64,000 bases of DNA from Celeribacter arenosi (GCF_039539485.1 NZ_BAABDF010000007.1:1116001-1180000), one strand, 5' to 3'; shown: positions 1-9,064, counted from the stretch's first letter. Translations and numbers: made by a program. The notes: generated from the sequence alone by a model not told the origin.

Positions 1-705
1 CCAATCCCCCAATCCGTAGGCGAAGCTTTCAAAACGGGTGATCGCGAGCGCCTTGGTTTCCAGATTGTAGACCTGCGCCGCCCCGTCGAACATCAACAGA
101 AGCGGTTCGTTGTTCTCTTCGACGATGAGAGCGCGGCGCGCGGTAAAGCTCTGGCGTTGATCGGCGTTTCGGCTGTTGGAGAGATAGACATCGATCAATT
201 CGCCCGCCGGCGTGATTTCGCGCACATAGAATGTGACGCCTGAAACCGGATGCACAAATGTCCCTTCGGTGAGGAGACGCGCGGTCACATCGCGCGAAAT
301 CTCGACACGGCGCACTTCCTGTTCGCGGTTGGCAAGTGGTTCGAGAACATGCGCAAGCATGGCCACCATTGCAGTCACGATCAGGCCGTAGATGATAACG
401 GGTCGCGCCATCCGGTAGGGCGAATACCCCGCGGCCTGCACAACAACCAATTCACTCTCGGAGGACAGACGGTTGGTGGCGTAGACTGCAGCAATAAACC
501 CCGCAATCGGCAGCAAATTCACAATGACACCGGGCAATGACAACAGCGACAGGCGGAAAAACGTCGCCACGCTCTGACCGTCGCCCATGAGCCAATCGAG
601 CAGTGTCACCGCGCGGTTGACCCAGAAGATCAACGTCAGAAGCAGGCAGAAAAACCCGAACAGCATCAGCAATTGCTGAAGCAGGTATCTGTCGAATTTC
701 CCCAA
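1..705 (-). CDS. lptF: LPS export permease LptF (partial, C-terminus outside window)
   Basis: Inner-membrane subunit of the LptB2FG transporter that extracts lipopolysaccharide for export. The reading frame runs open from a TTG at 705 to base 1, so only the first 235 codons are present. The TTG is preceded by GGAGG at 9-nt spacing. Three hydrophobic segments are visible at about residues 9-30, 48-75 and 100-122, followed by a soluble stretch, as in the YjgP/YjgQ family where a periplasmic jellyroll follows the third helix. The divergent arrangement with pepA-holC is common in this group. LptG would be expected beyond the left edge. The LptF rather than LptG assignment rests on gene order and is less certain than the family. 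Confidence 0.85.
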   Translation of the reverse strand, partial: MGKFDRYLLQQLLMLFGFFCLLLTLIFWVNRAVTLLDWLMGDGQSVATFFRLSLLSLPGVIVNLLPIAGFIAAVYATNRLSSESELVVVQAAGYSPYRMARPVIIYGLIVTAMVAMLAHVLEPLANREQEVRRVEISRDVTARLLTEGTFVHPVSGVTFYVREITPAGELIDVYLSNSRNADQRQSFTARRALIVEENNEPLLLMFDGAAQVYNLETKALAITRFESFAYGLGDW

Positions 706-858
706 ATTACGCGGCCTCCGCAGTCTGGCGCGGTCTGCATGCCGCGTGCGCGCGGACCATAACCGTCCCCGTTGGTTTCAGAAAGCCCATAAGTGCTCTG
801 GAAAGCCCCCGATGCCCTCGTTACCAATAGGGCAACACACATTCGCGGAGAAACCAAC

Positions 859-2322
859 ATGACCCTCACACCCCGTCTCACGGCCTCGCAGCTAGATCTC
901 GACCAGATTGCTACAATGACGGGGCGGCTTGCGATCGTCATCCCGCCGTCTCGCCAACTCGGACAGGCCGCGCGTCGCATCAATAGGCTGACTAAGGGGG
1001 CACTGACGCGGTTCGTGGAAAGCGACGCCTTTGAAAAGCTCGAAACAGGTAAAGCGCGTGAACTCGCCTACCCGACGGGCCTCGCCTGCACAGGATTGCT
1101 CGTGGTGAAACTCGGCAATCAGGCAAGCGTTGAGGACGCGCGCAAAGGTGGTGCCGAAATCGGGAAGGTGTTGGACGAAACAGGCGGGACAGTGATCCCG
1201 GGCACGTTGAAGCGCGTTGACGATCTGGCGCTCGGCGTATCGCTGCGCGCCTATGCGTTCTGCGACCACAAGGGCGCGGGTGCCAAACAGGCGGCAATGG
1301 ACGTGACTTTTGCCATGACCAAACCCGAAACGCTCGATATCGCCAGTGTCGATGCGCGCGCACAGGGGGTCTATTTCACTCGTGACCTCGTGTCCGAACC
1401 CGCCAACGTCCTCACCACCACCGAATTTGCCGCGCGCCTTTCTGCACTGAGCGACCTCGGGGTAAAGGTTGAGGTGCTCGAAGAGGCCGACCTCGAAAAG
1501 CTCGGCATGCGGGCGCTGTTGTGTGTGGGACAGGGTTCGGTGAGCCCCTCCAAAGTGGTCGTCATGCAATGGAATGGCGGCGCAAAGGGCGACGCGCCGC
1601 TGGCCCTCGTTGGTAAAGGTGTGGTCTTCGATACGGGCGGTATTTCCATCAAACCGGCAGCCGGCATGGAAGACATGACCATGGATATGGGCGGCGCCGG
1701 TGTTGTTTCTGGCGTGATGAAAACGCTCGCCCTGCGCAAAGCCAATAAAAACGTGATCGGTTTGGTGGGTCTCGTTGAAAACATGCCCGACGGCAACGCG
1801 ATCCGTCCGGGCGATGTGGTGCGCTCCATGAAGGGCGATACCGTCGAGATCATCAATACCGACGCCGAAGGGCGGCTCGTTCTGTGCGATGTGCTCTGGT
1901 ATGCACAGGAGAAATTCAAACCCCGCGCCATCGTCGATCTTGCCACACTGACCGGTGCGATCATTATCGGGCTCGGCCATGACAATGCGGGCGTGTTTTC
2001 CAACGATGATGCGTTCTGCAATGCCTTCCTCAAATCCGCGAAGGCTGAGGGCGAGGGTGCGTGGCGCATGCCTCTCGGCGAGAGCTATGACAAACAGTTG
2101 AAATCCGACATTGCGGACATGAAAAACGTGGGCGGGCGGCCTGCCGGGTCCATCACCGCCGCGCAGTTCCTGCAGCGGTTTGTCAAAGACGACATGCCTT
2201 GGATCCACCTCGACATCGCAGGTGTGGCATCGGTGAAATCCGAGACCGCGCTTGCGCCAAAGGGCGCGACCGGCTGGGGCGTCCTGGCGCTGGACCGACT
2301 TGTCGATGATCTCGCGGTTTAA
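859..2322 (+). CDS. pepA: Leucyl aminopeptidase, M17 family
   Basis: Cytosolic zinc/manganese aminopeptidase that removes N-terminal residues from peptides. The family signature NTDAEGRL lies at residues 333-340 and the metal-binding GKGVVFDTGG stretch at about 253-262. At 487 aa it has normal length. The ATG at 859 is chosen because GGAG sits 8 nt upstream; an in-frame ATG at 793 would add 22 residues without family resemblance. holC follows after 3 bp, so the two are likely cotranscribed. In some bacteria PepA also binds DNA (XerAB accessory role); nothing here shows that. Confidence 0.95.
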   Translation: MTLTPRLTASQLDLDQIATMTGRLAIVIPPSRQLGQAARRINRLTKGALTRFVESDAFEKLETGKARELAYPTGLACTGLLVVKLGNQASVEDARKGGAEIGKVLDETGGTVIPGTLKRVDDLALGVSLRAYAFCDHKGAGAKQAAMDVTFAMTKPETLDIASVDARAQGVYFTRDLVSEPANVLTTTEFAARLSALSDLGVKVEVLEEADLEKLGMRALLCVGQGSVSPSKVVVMQWNGGAKGDAPLALVGKGVVFDTGGISIKPAAGMEDMTMDMGGAGVVSGVMKTLALRKANKNVIGLVGLVENMPDGNAIRPGDVVRSMKGDTVEIINTDAEGRLVLCDVLWYAQEKFKPRAIVDLATLTGAIIIGLGHDNAGVFSNDDAFCNAFLKSAKAEGEGAWRMPLGESYDKQLKSDIADMKNVGGRPAGSITAAQFLQRFVKDDMPWIHLDIAGVASVKSETALAPKGATGWGVLALDRLVDDLAV

Positions 2323-2325
2323 CCC

Positions 2326-2769
2326 TTGGGCGAGGTCTATTTCTACCACATCACGCGCAATCCGCTGCACGTGACGCTAGGCACGCTGATCGAACGCTCG
2401 CTTGCGGCGGATTGGCGTGTCGAGGTGCGCGGCACGTCGCCGGACGCCCTGTCTGCGCTAAGTGCCCGCCTATGGGAACGCGACGGGTTTCTCGCCCATG
2501 GCATTGCGGGGGGAGAGCACGACAGCGATCAGCCGGTGCTTTTGACCACGATGACGGGTGGCAATGACGCGACCTGTTTGATGAGCGTCGGGGGGGCGGA
2601 TGTCACCCCCGACGAAATCGGGCGTCTGGAGCGGACTTGCATCCTGTTTGATGGCCACGCACCCGACGCGGTGCAAACCGCCCGACAGCAATGGAAAACG
2701 CTCACCGATGCAGGATGCGCCGCGCAGTATTGGTCGGAAGAAAGTGGGCGTTGGACGAAAAAGGCGTGA
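2326..2769 (+). CDS. holC: DNA polymerase III chi subunit
   Basis: Clamp-loader accessory subunit that links the replisome to SSB. The start MGEVYFYHITRNPL matches the typical HolC N-terminus, and the 147-aa length fits. It uses a TTG start 3 bp after the pepA stop, a coupling typical of alphaproteobacteria. The C-terminus is lysine rich. An in-frame later start would remove the conserved N-terminal strand, so the TTG is preferred. Confidence 0.88.
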   Translation: MGEVYFYHITRNPLHVTLGTLIERSLAADWRVEVRGTSPDALSALSARLWERDGFLAHGIAGGEHDSDQPVLLTTMTGGNDATCLMSVGGADVTPDEIGRLERTCILFDGHAPDAVQTARQQWKTLTDAGCAAQYWSEESGRWTKKA

Positions 2770-2779
2770 AAACAGGCTG

Positions 2780-3358
2780 TTACCGCGTCAGGATAAGACG
2801 GTCACGCGTGATTTCAATCCGCTCGAAGCGCTGCAAATAATCCATTCCGAGTAGCGATCCAAAGAGGTCGCCGTCGGTCACATAGGCGCGCACGTCATGA
2901 TCGACGATGCCACCGAAGCTCAACTCTTTCACCCAGACAGGTGCCGTGCGCACGGTCCCGTTCGCGGTTTCTGCACGTCCCAGAAAGGCGAGGTTGTCCA
3001 CGTCAATTCCCGCGCGTTCCGCGTCCTCCATCGACAAGACGACATTTGACGCCCCCGTGTCGACGAGGAATTCAACGGAAGTTCCATTGAGTTCAGCCAT
3101 AACCACATAATGTCCGGAACGGTCGCGCGGCACCTCAACGACACCATCGCCGCTCACGATCTGGGCGGGGGCAATGCGGGTCTGCACATCTTGCCAGAGG
3201 CCCGCAGCCGCCAGAAGACCGATGAAGATCAACGCCCATAGGGCCGCATGGCGCACCATCTGACCCATGCGCCGCCGGTTGGCGACGAGGAAATAGAACC
3301 CAATCGCCCCTAAAAGGAGGGAGAGGTACAAAATGCGTGCGGAGTCATCGGCTGTCAT
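2780..3358 (-). CDS. Membrane-anchored retropepsin-like aspartic protease (TIGR02281 type)
   Basis: A 192-aa protein with two N-terminal transmembrane segments (about residues 6-25 and 38-55) followed by a single clan AA aspartic protease domain. The catalytic VDTGAS motif puts Asp at residue 100, and a hydrophobic LGMDYL motif follows near the C-terminus. A lone lobe like this must dimerise to be active, as retropepsins do. Substrate unknown. It is convergent with holC (10 bp between stops). Function beyond protease fold is inference. Confidence 0.85.
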   Translation of the reverse strand: MTADDSARILYLSLLLGAIGFYFLVANRRRMGQMVRHAALWALIFIGLLAAAGLWQDVQTRIAPAQIVSGDGVVEVPRDRSGHYVVMAELNGTSVEFLVDTGASNVVLSMEDAERAGIDVDNLAFLGRAETANGTVRTAPVWVKELSFGGIVDHDVRAYVTDGDLFGSLLGMDYLQRFERIEITRDRLILTR

Positions 3359-3389
3359 GTCTCAGAGATAGGGGCGCGAGGTGGCGATG

Positions 3390-4016
3390 TCACCCCGCCA
3401 TCAGCCCGATATCGCGCACACCATCGATCACAAATTGGACAGACAGAGCCGCGAGAAGCATGCCCAAAAGGCGGGTCACGACGTTGATGCCGGTCTCGCC
3501 AATTGCCTTTTCGAGCAATCCGCCAAGGAGAAAGAACACGAGGACAAGGACCAAAACCGCGACCAGAACCCCGAAAATCGCCGCCGTTTCGAGCGCCGAC
3601 CCCGACTGACCGACCAGCAGGATCAGCGATGCAATCGCACCAGGCCCCGCGATGAGCGGTGTGGCCAAGGGGAAGACGGATGGGTCGTTGTCGTTTTCTT
3701 CTTCGCGGTGCGCCTGTTCGCCACGCCGTTTGGTGCGCCGTTCAAACAACATGTCGAGCGCGGTCAAAAACAACAGCGCCCCACCGGCAATGCGGAACGC
3801 AGCCATCGAAATGCCCGCAAACCCCAACACAGCCTCACCGAAAAACCCAAAGGCGAGCAGAATGCCAAACGCAATCAACACCGCGCGCACCGCCACGCTG
3901 CGGCGATGATCGCGCGTCGCGCCTGCCGTCAAAGCGACGAACAAAGGGGCCAGCCCAATGGGGTCAATCACCACAAAGAGCGTGAAGAAGGCCGTGATGA
4001 GTGTTTGGACGTCCAC
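3390..4016 (-). CDS. MarC family integral membrane protein
   Basis: A polytopic membrane protein of the MarC/UPF0056 (NAAT) family with about six hydrophobic segments. The DPIGLAPLF stretch near residue 20 and the PLATPLIAGPGAI motif after the central charged loop are hallmarks. A GTG at 4016 is taken as start because GGAAAG lies just upstream and the gene then begins 2 bp after the ABC-F stop. The in-frame ATG at 4061 would add a basic 15-residue extension overlapping that gene. Transport substrate is unproven in the family. Confidence 0.85.
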   Translation of the reverse strand: MDVQTLITAFFTLFVVIDPIGLAPLFVALTAGATRDHRRSVAVRAVLIAFGILLAFGFFGEAVLGFAGISMAAFRIAGGALLFLTALDMLFERRTKRRGEQAHREEENDNDPSVFPLATPLIAGPGAIASLILLVGQSGSALETAAIFGVLVAVLVLVLVFFLLGGLLEKAIGETGINVVTRLLGMLLAALSVQFVIDGVRDIGLMAG

Positions 4017-4018
4017 CC

Positions 4019-5857
4019 TTAGCTTTCCATCTTTTCCAGCGCGTCGAGAGCGGCGAGCCATAGGGCCTCAGCGCGCTCGGTTGCTTCGACAACTTCGGCG
4101 TATTTCTTTTGCCAGATGATCGCCTCGCCCTTGTTCTCGTAGAGTTCGGGACGGGCGAGTTTGACCTGCAATTTCTCGCTCATTTCGGTCAGCTTTTCAA
4201 TGCGCGCCTCGGCTTTGCGCACCTCGGAGCGTGCGGCCATGAATTCCTCACGGGTCGCTTTGCGGCGCGCGGGTGCGGCCTGTTTGGCGGCTTTGGGTTT
4301 TTCATCACCGCTCAGAAGGAAACGACGATAGGCGTCGAGATCCTCTTCATAGGGCGTCACGGCCCCGTCTTTGACCAGCCAGAGACGATCAGCCACAAGG
4401 CTCAGCAGGTGCATGTCGTGAGACACAAGAACAACCGCCCCGGAATAGGCGGTGAGCGCCTCGACCAAGGCTTCACGACTTTCGATGTCAAGGTGGTTGG
4501 TCGGTTCGTCGAGGATCAGCAAATGGGGCGCATCCAGCGTCGCCAGCAACAGCGACAGACGTGCTTTTTGCCCACCCGACAGGCGACCTACGGCTGTTTC
4601 GGCCTGCTCGGCGCCCAATCCGAAGCTCGCCAGTTTCGCACGCAGCTTGACCGGTTCGAGATGAGAGAGTTCGCGACGGACATGGTCCAAAGGCGTCTCG
4701 TCGAGATGCAATTCGTCGACCTGATGCTGGGCGAAAAACCCGATGCGCAATTTGGAGTGACGCGTGATAGTTCCGCCCATCGCGTCGAGCCGGTTGGAGA
4801 GCAGTTTCGACAGGGTCGATTTGCCTTCGCCGTTGCGCCCCAAGAGCGCGATGCGGTCATCCTGATCGATGCGCAGGTTCAATCTCTGCAGGATCGCCTT
4901 GCCGTCATAGCCGACAGAGCCGCCTTCGATGTTGATAATGGGCGGTGACAATTCTTCGGGCTCGGGGAAGGTGAAAACCACCCGCGCGGCATCTTCGGGC
5001 GCGGTGATCGTCTCCATCTTTTCGAGCATCTTGACGCGGCTTTGCGCCTGCTTGGCTTTGGAGGCCTTGGCTTTGAAGCGGTCGACAAAGCTCTGCAGGT
5101 GTTCGCGATGCGCGGCCTGTTTTTTCGCCGCTGCGGCCTGAACCGCGCGTTGGGCGGCGCGGGTTTTGGCAAATGTGTCGTAGTTGCCGGTGTAAAGCGT
5201 GAGCTTTTTGGATTCCAGATGCAGGATCGCGCCTACCGCACGATTGAGGAGCGCGCGGTCGTGCGAAATCAACAGCACGGTGTGGGGATAGCGCCCGAGA
5301 TAGTTTTCGAGCCACAAAGCCCCTTCAAGGTCGAGATAGTTTGTCGGTTCGTCGAGGAGCAGAAAGTCCGGCGCCGAAAACAGCACGCCCGCCAAAGCAA
5401 CCCGCATCCGCCAACCGCCCGAAAAGGCGGAGCAGGGCATGTGGATTTCTTCCTCGGTAAATCCGACCCCGCGCAGGATGGATGCCGCGCGCCCTTCGGC
5501 GGACCATGCATCGATGTCGGCCAGACGGGTCTGGATTTCGGCAATCCGGTGCGGGTCGTCTGATTCTTCGGCCATGAGGGCGGCGCGTTCGGTGTCCGAG
5601 GCCAGAACAGTGTCGAGCAGCGACACCTCGTTTCCGGGCACTTCCTGTGCAACGCCGCCGATGCGGGCGCCGCGCGGTATCTCGATCGAGCCGCCTTCGA
5701 GCACCAGTTCCCCGCGAATAATGCGGAAAAGCGTCGTTTTGCCCGCGCCATTGCGGCCCACAATGCCGACCTTATGGCCGGTGGGAACCGTGACGGAGGC
5801 GTTTTCGATCAGCGTGCGGCCATCGATGGCGTAGGTGATGTCTTGTATCTTGAGCAT
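4019..5857 (-). CDS. ABC-F family ATPase (YheS/ABCF3-like)
   Basis: A soluble protein with two tandem ATP-binding cassettes and no membrane segments, 612 aa. Walker A GRNGAGKT is at residues 34-41 and a second GRNGEGKS lies near 340. The paired signatures FSGGWRMR and LSGGQKAR and two LLLDEPTN / LILDEPTN Walker B motifs are intact. The inter-domain linker is Lys/Ala/Gln rich and the C-terminus is a charged coiled coil. ABC-F proteins act on the ribosome in translation or antibiotic tolerance. The subfamily is judged by linker and length only. Followed 2 bp later by marC, likely the same transcript. Confidence 0.9.
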   Translation of the reverse strand: MLKIQDITYAIDGRTLIENASVTVPTGHKVGIVGRNGAGKTTLFRIIRGELVLEGGSIEIPRGARIGGVAQEVPGNEVSLLDTVLASDTERAALMAEESDDPHRIAEIQTRLADIDAWSAEGRAASILRGVGFTEEEIHMPCSAFSGGWRMRVALAGVLFSAPDFLLLDEPTNYLDLEGALWLENYLGRYPHTVLLISHDRALLNRAVGAILHLESKKLTLYTGNYDTFAKTRAAQRAVQAAAAKKQAAHREHLQSFVDRFKAKASKAKQAQSRVKMLEKMETITAPEDAARVVFTFPEPEELSPPIINIEGGSVGYDGKAILQRLNLRIDQDDRIALLGRNGEGKSTLSKLLSNRLDAMGGTITRHSKLRIGFFAQHQVDELHLDETPLDHVRRELSHLEPVKLRAKLASFGLGAEQAETAVGRLSGGQKARLSLLLATLDAPHLLILDEPTNHLDIESREALVEALTAYSGAVVLVSHDMHLLSLVADRLWLVKDGAVTPYEEDLDAYRRFLLSGDEKPKAAKQAAPARRKATREEFMAARSEVRKAEARIEKLTEMSEKLQVKLARPELYENKGEAIIWQKKYAEVVEATERAEALWLAALDALEKMES

Positions 5858-6054
5858 GTGCGCCGCTTATCAGGGCAATTGTTGGGGGTCCAGCCGTGTC
5901 GCGCGTTTCACGGGACATCAGGAACGATACCGCCACCATGCGCGATCCAATCATTGCTTTTCAATTCACAACCCCCATGATATCCGGCGCGCGATCCGGT
6001 CGGGGTGATCCCGTCGGCCGTTCTATGCAATTGCTCAACCGTGAAGAGGCTCCC

Positions 6055-6477
6055 ATGGCGATCCAGCGCACTTTCTCCATCATCAAACCCGATGCCACAA
6101 AACGTAACCTGACCGGCAAAATTGTCGCCAAGTTCGAAGAAGCCGGTCTGCGCGTCGTCGCGTCCAAGCGCATCCAGCTCACGCTGGCGCAGGCACAGGA
6201 ATTCTACGGCGTCCACAAAGGTCGCCCGTTCTTTGACGAACTTTGCGAATTCATGATTTCCGAGCCGATCGTGGTTCAGGTTCTCGAAGGCGAAGATGCC
6301 ATCGCTAAAAACCGTGCCGTGATGGGCGCGACCAACCCTGCCGATGCTGCCGACGGCACCATCCGCAAAGAGTTCGCCCTCTCGATCGGCGAAAACTCCG
6401 TGCACGGGTCGGACGCTCCGGAAACCGCAGCCGTTGAGATCGCGTATTTCTTCTCCGGTCTCGAACTGGTCGGCTAA
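6055..6477 (+). CDS. ndk: Nucleoside diphosphate kinase
   Basis: Transfers the terminal phosphate among nucleoside triphosphates and diphosphates through a phosphohistidine. The active-site motif ENSVHGSD places His at residue 117, the same as in E. coli. At 140 aa it has exact family length. The ATG at 6055 follows AGAGG; an upstream in-frame ATG at 5896 would add a 53-residue tail with no family match. It is a single-gene unit ending at a strong hairpin. Confidence 0.96.
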   Translation: MAIQRTFSIIKPDATKRNLTGKIVAKFEEAGLRVVASKRIQLTLAQAQEFYGVHKGRPFFDELCEFMISEPIVVQVLEGEDAIAKNRAVMGATNPADAADGTIRKEFALSIGENSVHGSDAPETAAVEIAYFFSGLELVG

Positions 6478-6499
6478 ACCCGCCACGTTTGAAAATGAG

Positions 6500-6536
6500 A
6501 AACCCGGGATCACATGACGTGGTCCCGGGTTTTTTC
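6500..6536 (+). terminator. Rho-independent terminator of ndk
   Basis: Inverted repeat AAACCCGGGA / TCCCGGGTTT around a short loop, running into a T tract. It starts 22 bp after the ndk stop. It could also serve the minus-strand yqaE-like gene, whose stop is at 6557. Confidence 0.9.
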
Positions 6537-6556
6537 ATGACGAGATTGCAACGCGA

Positions 6557-6733
6557 TCAGATGCGGCGGGCCTGCGGTTCGCGGGCGATGATCCACACGG
6601 CGTGAATGATTCCGGGAATATAGCCAAGCAAGGTCAGCAGGATGTTCAGCCAGAAATGTTTGCCCAGACCGACCTGAAGAAAGACACCCAGCGGGGGCAA
6701 AATAACGGCGGCGATAATGCGTAGAATATCCAT
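6557..6733 (-). CDS. YqaE/Pmp3 family small membrane protein
   Basis: A 58-aa hydrophobic peptide starting MDILRIIAAVILPPLGVFLQ, with a second helix ending in GYIPGIIHAVWII. This two-helix PPLGV...PGIIHAVW layout is the Pmp3/UPF0057 proteolipid family, linked to membrane potential and stress. GGAG lies 7 nt before the ATG. Exact role in bacteria is unknown. Confidence 0.9.
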   Translation of the reverse strand: MDILRIIAAVILPPLGVFLQVGLGKHFWLNILLTLLGYIPGIIHAVWIIAREPQARRI

Positions 6734-6797
6734 GTGAGGGCTCCGTTTGCGTTGTTGCGTTTGATGTTCAACGCATCTCGGGGCGCAAATGTTCCAC

Positions 6798-7148
6798 TCA
6801 GGTCTTGCTGCGTTTGAGGCCGGTACCTATCCGGTCGAGTTCCGCCTCAATACCTGTCGGCGCCGAATGTGGGTCTGCGCGCACCTGCGAGACGAGGCCA
6901 TCGAACTGGCGGCGCAGGTCTTCTTTCTCTTTGCCTTTGCAGTCATTCCATGGCCGTCCCTGCAATCCCATAACGAGCGCATAGTAGCCAATGAAATGGG
7001 GTCTCGCGCCGTTTGCGAGCAACATCGCATAGGCGGCATTCGCGCCCATGGCATGCAATTCCTCGGCTGAATGGATGCCTGCGCGTGCGAACTCTGCCTC
7101 TGACGAGGGTCCGAGATTTCGGATGGAGGAGACGGAGGATCCAGCCAT
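6798..7148 (-). CDS. TfoX/Sxy C-terminal domain protein
   Basis: A 116-aa protein whose core (IRNLGPSSEAEFARAGI, then AYAMLLANG) matches the TfoX C-terminal domain, a helix-hairpin-helix-like fold. The N-terminal TfoX domain is absent, so a role in competence regulation cannot be assumed. AAGGTG lies upstream of the ATG. The C-terminal half is basic and may be disordered. Confidence 0.8.
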   Translation of the reverse strand: MAGSSVSSIRNLGPSSEAEFARAGIHSAEELHAMGANAAYAMLLANGARPHFIGYYALVMGLQGRPWNDCKGKEKEDLRRQFDGLVSQVRADPHSAPTGIEAELDRIGTGLKRSKT

Positions 7149-7216
7149 AAAGACACCTTTTGCACCCCCCGAATTATGTCACGGGGGACAGGCAAACGGC
7201 AACTGGATGCGCGTAT

Positions 7217-7309
7217 TTAGAGCGCGGCCCAGTCGCGGAATGTCACGGGAACGGGTTGTTCCGGTGTGTCCGGTTTCGGTGTTGGTGCCGGTTTCTGTGC
7301 TGTGAACAT
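7217..7309 (-). CDS. Possible 30-aa proline-rich small protein
   Basis: An ATG-initiated frame between kdsA and the TfoX-like gene that encodes a proline/threonine-rich peptide ending in TFRDWAAL. An in-frame stop lies 7 codons upstream. The ribosome site is weak (CAGG). I have an impression that small FRDW-ending proteins recur in Rhodobacteraceae, but this is memory, not a search. It could equally be chance. The rest of 7149-7418 holds nothing I recognise. Confidence 0.35.
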   Translation of the reverse strand: MFTAQKPAPTPKPDTPEQPVPVTFRDWAAL

Positions 7310-7418
7310 ATCGAACCTGTTTTTTTACCACTTACGCGAATGATCATCGCGTGCCTCATGGTCGATATGACGGCAGGAATAAGACAATGAAAGGGAATTT
7401 GTCGCGGTTTTTTCCCCG

Positions 7419-8246
7419 TCACCCCTTTGTGATACGGTCTATGGCCGTCAGAGTCCCCAGGAGCGGTGCGAGGTCTTCGATGCGGATCATATTGGGCCCG
7501 TCAGAGGGCGCATTGTCGGGATCTTCGTGGGTTTCTATGAACAGGCCAGCCACACCAACAGCTACGGCCGCACGCGCGAGAGGCGGCACCATTGTGCGAT
7601 CTCCCCCCGTCGAGGTGCCTTGTCCGCCCGGTTGCTGAACCGAATGTGTGGCATCGAAAATCACCGGATAGCCGGTTTGCGCCATACGGGGCAGGCCGCG
7701 GAAATCGTTGACCAGTGTGTTGTAGCCAAAAGACGTGCCGCGTTCACAAAGCATGATCTTGTCGTTGCCCGTCGAGGCGAGTTTTTCTGCGACATTGTCC
7801 ATGTCCCATGGCGCGAGGAATTGACCCTTTTTGACATTCACCGCCTTGCCGGTTTCGCCCGCGGCGAGAAGCAGGTCGGTTTGACGGCACAGGAACGCGG
7901 GAATTTGGAGAATGTCGACAACCTCGGCGGCCATCGCACAGTGATGTGTTTCGTGGACGTCGGTTAGAACGGGGCAGCCGAACTCGTCGCGGATCTTCGA
8001 GAGAATGGTGAGGCCCTTTTGCGCGCCAAGCCCGCGTTTGCCCGACAGAGATGACCGGTTCGCTTTGTCGTAGCTCCCTTTAAAGACGAATGGCGTTCCC
8101 GTCGCCTCGCAGGCCTGCGCAATCCGGTCGGCCAGCATGCGCGCGTGGTCGAGACTTTCGAGCTGACATGGTCCTACGATCAATCCGATTGGACGGGCGT
8201 TGGAAAAGCTAACGGAGCCGATGTTTACGTCGCGGGCCTGGGTCAT
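7419..8246 (-). CDS. kdsA: 3-deoxy-8-phosphooctulonate (KDO-8-P) synthase
   Basis: Condenses phosphoenolpyruvate with arabinose 5-phosphate, the first committed step toward KDO of lipid A. The 275-aa product has GLIVGPCQLES, FVFKGSYDKANRSS, LTDVHE and FDATHSVQQPGG, all hallmark motifs of the family. The ATG at 8246 is preceded by AAGGAGG, a near-perfect ribosome site; the frame's earlier in-frame start would add 25 residues. It stands alone, divergent from the DUF1127 gene. Confidence 0.95.
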   Translation of the reverse strand: MTQARDVNIGSVSFSNARPIGLIVGPCQLESLDHARMLADRIAQACEATGTPFVFKGSYDKANRSSLSGKRGLGAQKGLTILSKIRDEFGCPVLTDVHETHHCAMAAEVVDILQIPAFLCRQTDLLLAAGETGKAVNVKKGQFLAPWDMDNVAEKLASTGNDKIMLCERGTSFGYNTLVNDFRGLPRMAQTGYPVIFDATHSVQQPGGQGTSTGGDRTMVPPLARAAVAVGVAGLFIETHEDPDNAPSDGPNMIRIEDLAPLLGTLTAIDRITKG

Positions 8247-8485
8247 GTGATCCTCCTTGGGAATTGGTGTCTTGTTGCGGGAAAAACGGGCAGGGGGCAA
8301 GAGCACGGAAATGTTACCCATGCGTTAACAGGGCAACTTATGCGTCTAGTGCATAGCGGGAAGACCAAACTGTGACTGGTGCCAAAGCGCTTGGAGGCGC
8401 ATATTCCTCTCGAACGCAAAGGGCCGCGGTTAAATGGCCCATCAAACGGGGCCGACCGAGACGCCCCATCCGAAAGGAGCCTGAT

Positions 8486-8701
8486 ATGGCCTATGTTTCT
8501 GAATTCCTCGCCCCGCGCGCAAACTTTTCGCAGCGTATCTCTGCTGTCCGTGACGTCTGGATGCGTCGCCGTGCCCAACGCGCCGAAGAGAACCGCGTTT
8601 ATGCGGAACTCTCCTCGATGACAGACCGTGACTTGGCTGACCTGAACCTCTCGCGGGTCCAGATTGGCGATGTCGCTCGCGAAGCGGGCCGCATGGTCTG
8701 A
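8486..8701 (+). CDS. DUF1127 small protein
   Basis: A 71-aa basic protein ending in a DUF1127 helix (YAELSSMTDRDLADLNLSR). AAAGGAG sits upstream of the ATG. DUF1127 proteins in alphaproteobacteria have been linked to RNA turnover, phosphate and stress responses, but this one is assigned by family only. It is monocistronic with a terminator directly downstream. The 239-bp region upstream, shared with kdsA, must hold both promoters. Confidence 0.85.
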   Translation: MAYVSEFLAPRANFSQRISAVRDVWMRRRAQRAEENRVYAELSSMTDRDLADLNLSRVQIGDVAREAGRMV

Positions 8702-8734
8702 TCCCTCAGACCCTGACGAATTTTACTAACTGAC

Positions 8735-8766
8735 AAAACCCGCGGGGGCCTCCGCGGGTTTTTTCG
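8735..8766 (+). terminator. Rho-independent terminator of the DUF1127 gene
   Basis: GC-rich inverted repeat AACCCGCGG / CCGCGGGTT followed by a T run, 34 bp after the stop codon. Confidence 0.88.
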
Positions 8767-8868
8767 TGTCTTGCGAAGGTTCACGCGGTCTGCGTGCTGG
8801 CAATGTCGCACCTGCGCGGCGCCACGGTCGTCTCCGGTTTCGGCAAAACATGTTTCCAGCTTGAAACG

Positions 8869-8901
8869 AAAAAGGACTTAGCGGGCGAGCGCTAAGTCCT
8901 A
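8869..8901 (-). terminator. Rho-independent terminator downstream of tRNA-Asn
   Basis: On the minus strand AGGACTTAGCG pairs perfectly with CGCTAAGTCCT around a 6-nt loop and is followed by TTTTTCG. It lies just beyond the 3' end of the tRNA, so it ends that transcript. Confidence 0.88.
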
Positions 8902-8909
8902 GAATTTTT

Positions 8910-8984
8910 TGGCTCCGGCGGTAGGGATCGAACCTACGACCAATTGATTAACAGTCAACTGCTCTACCGCTGAGCTACGCCGGA
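8910..8984 (-). tRNA. tRNA-Asn (anticodon GTT)
   Basis: A 75-nt cloverleaf on the minus strand with acceptor arms TCCGGCG / CGCCGGA, anticodon loop CTGTTAA giving GTT, T-loop GGTTCGATCC, and an encoded CCA. The terminator follows directly. Confidence 0.97.
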
Positions 8985-9064
8985 ACATGTCGGGCTGTAT
9001 ACTCATCCCCCCAAGGCCCCGCAAGAGCCTATTGTGACAAAAGTTTCACTTTTTTACCGACCCC

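Noticed and set aside
892..2370. 492-codon minus-strand frame opposite pepA
   Set aside because: Antisense shadow of a fully supported gene, His-rich without a domain.
8910..8984. Integration at tRNA-Asn or the other tRNA genes
   Set aside because: No integrase or repeat of a tRNA 3' end was seen next to any of the three tRNA genes.
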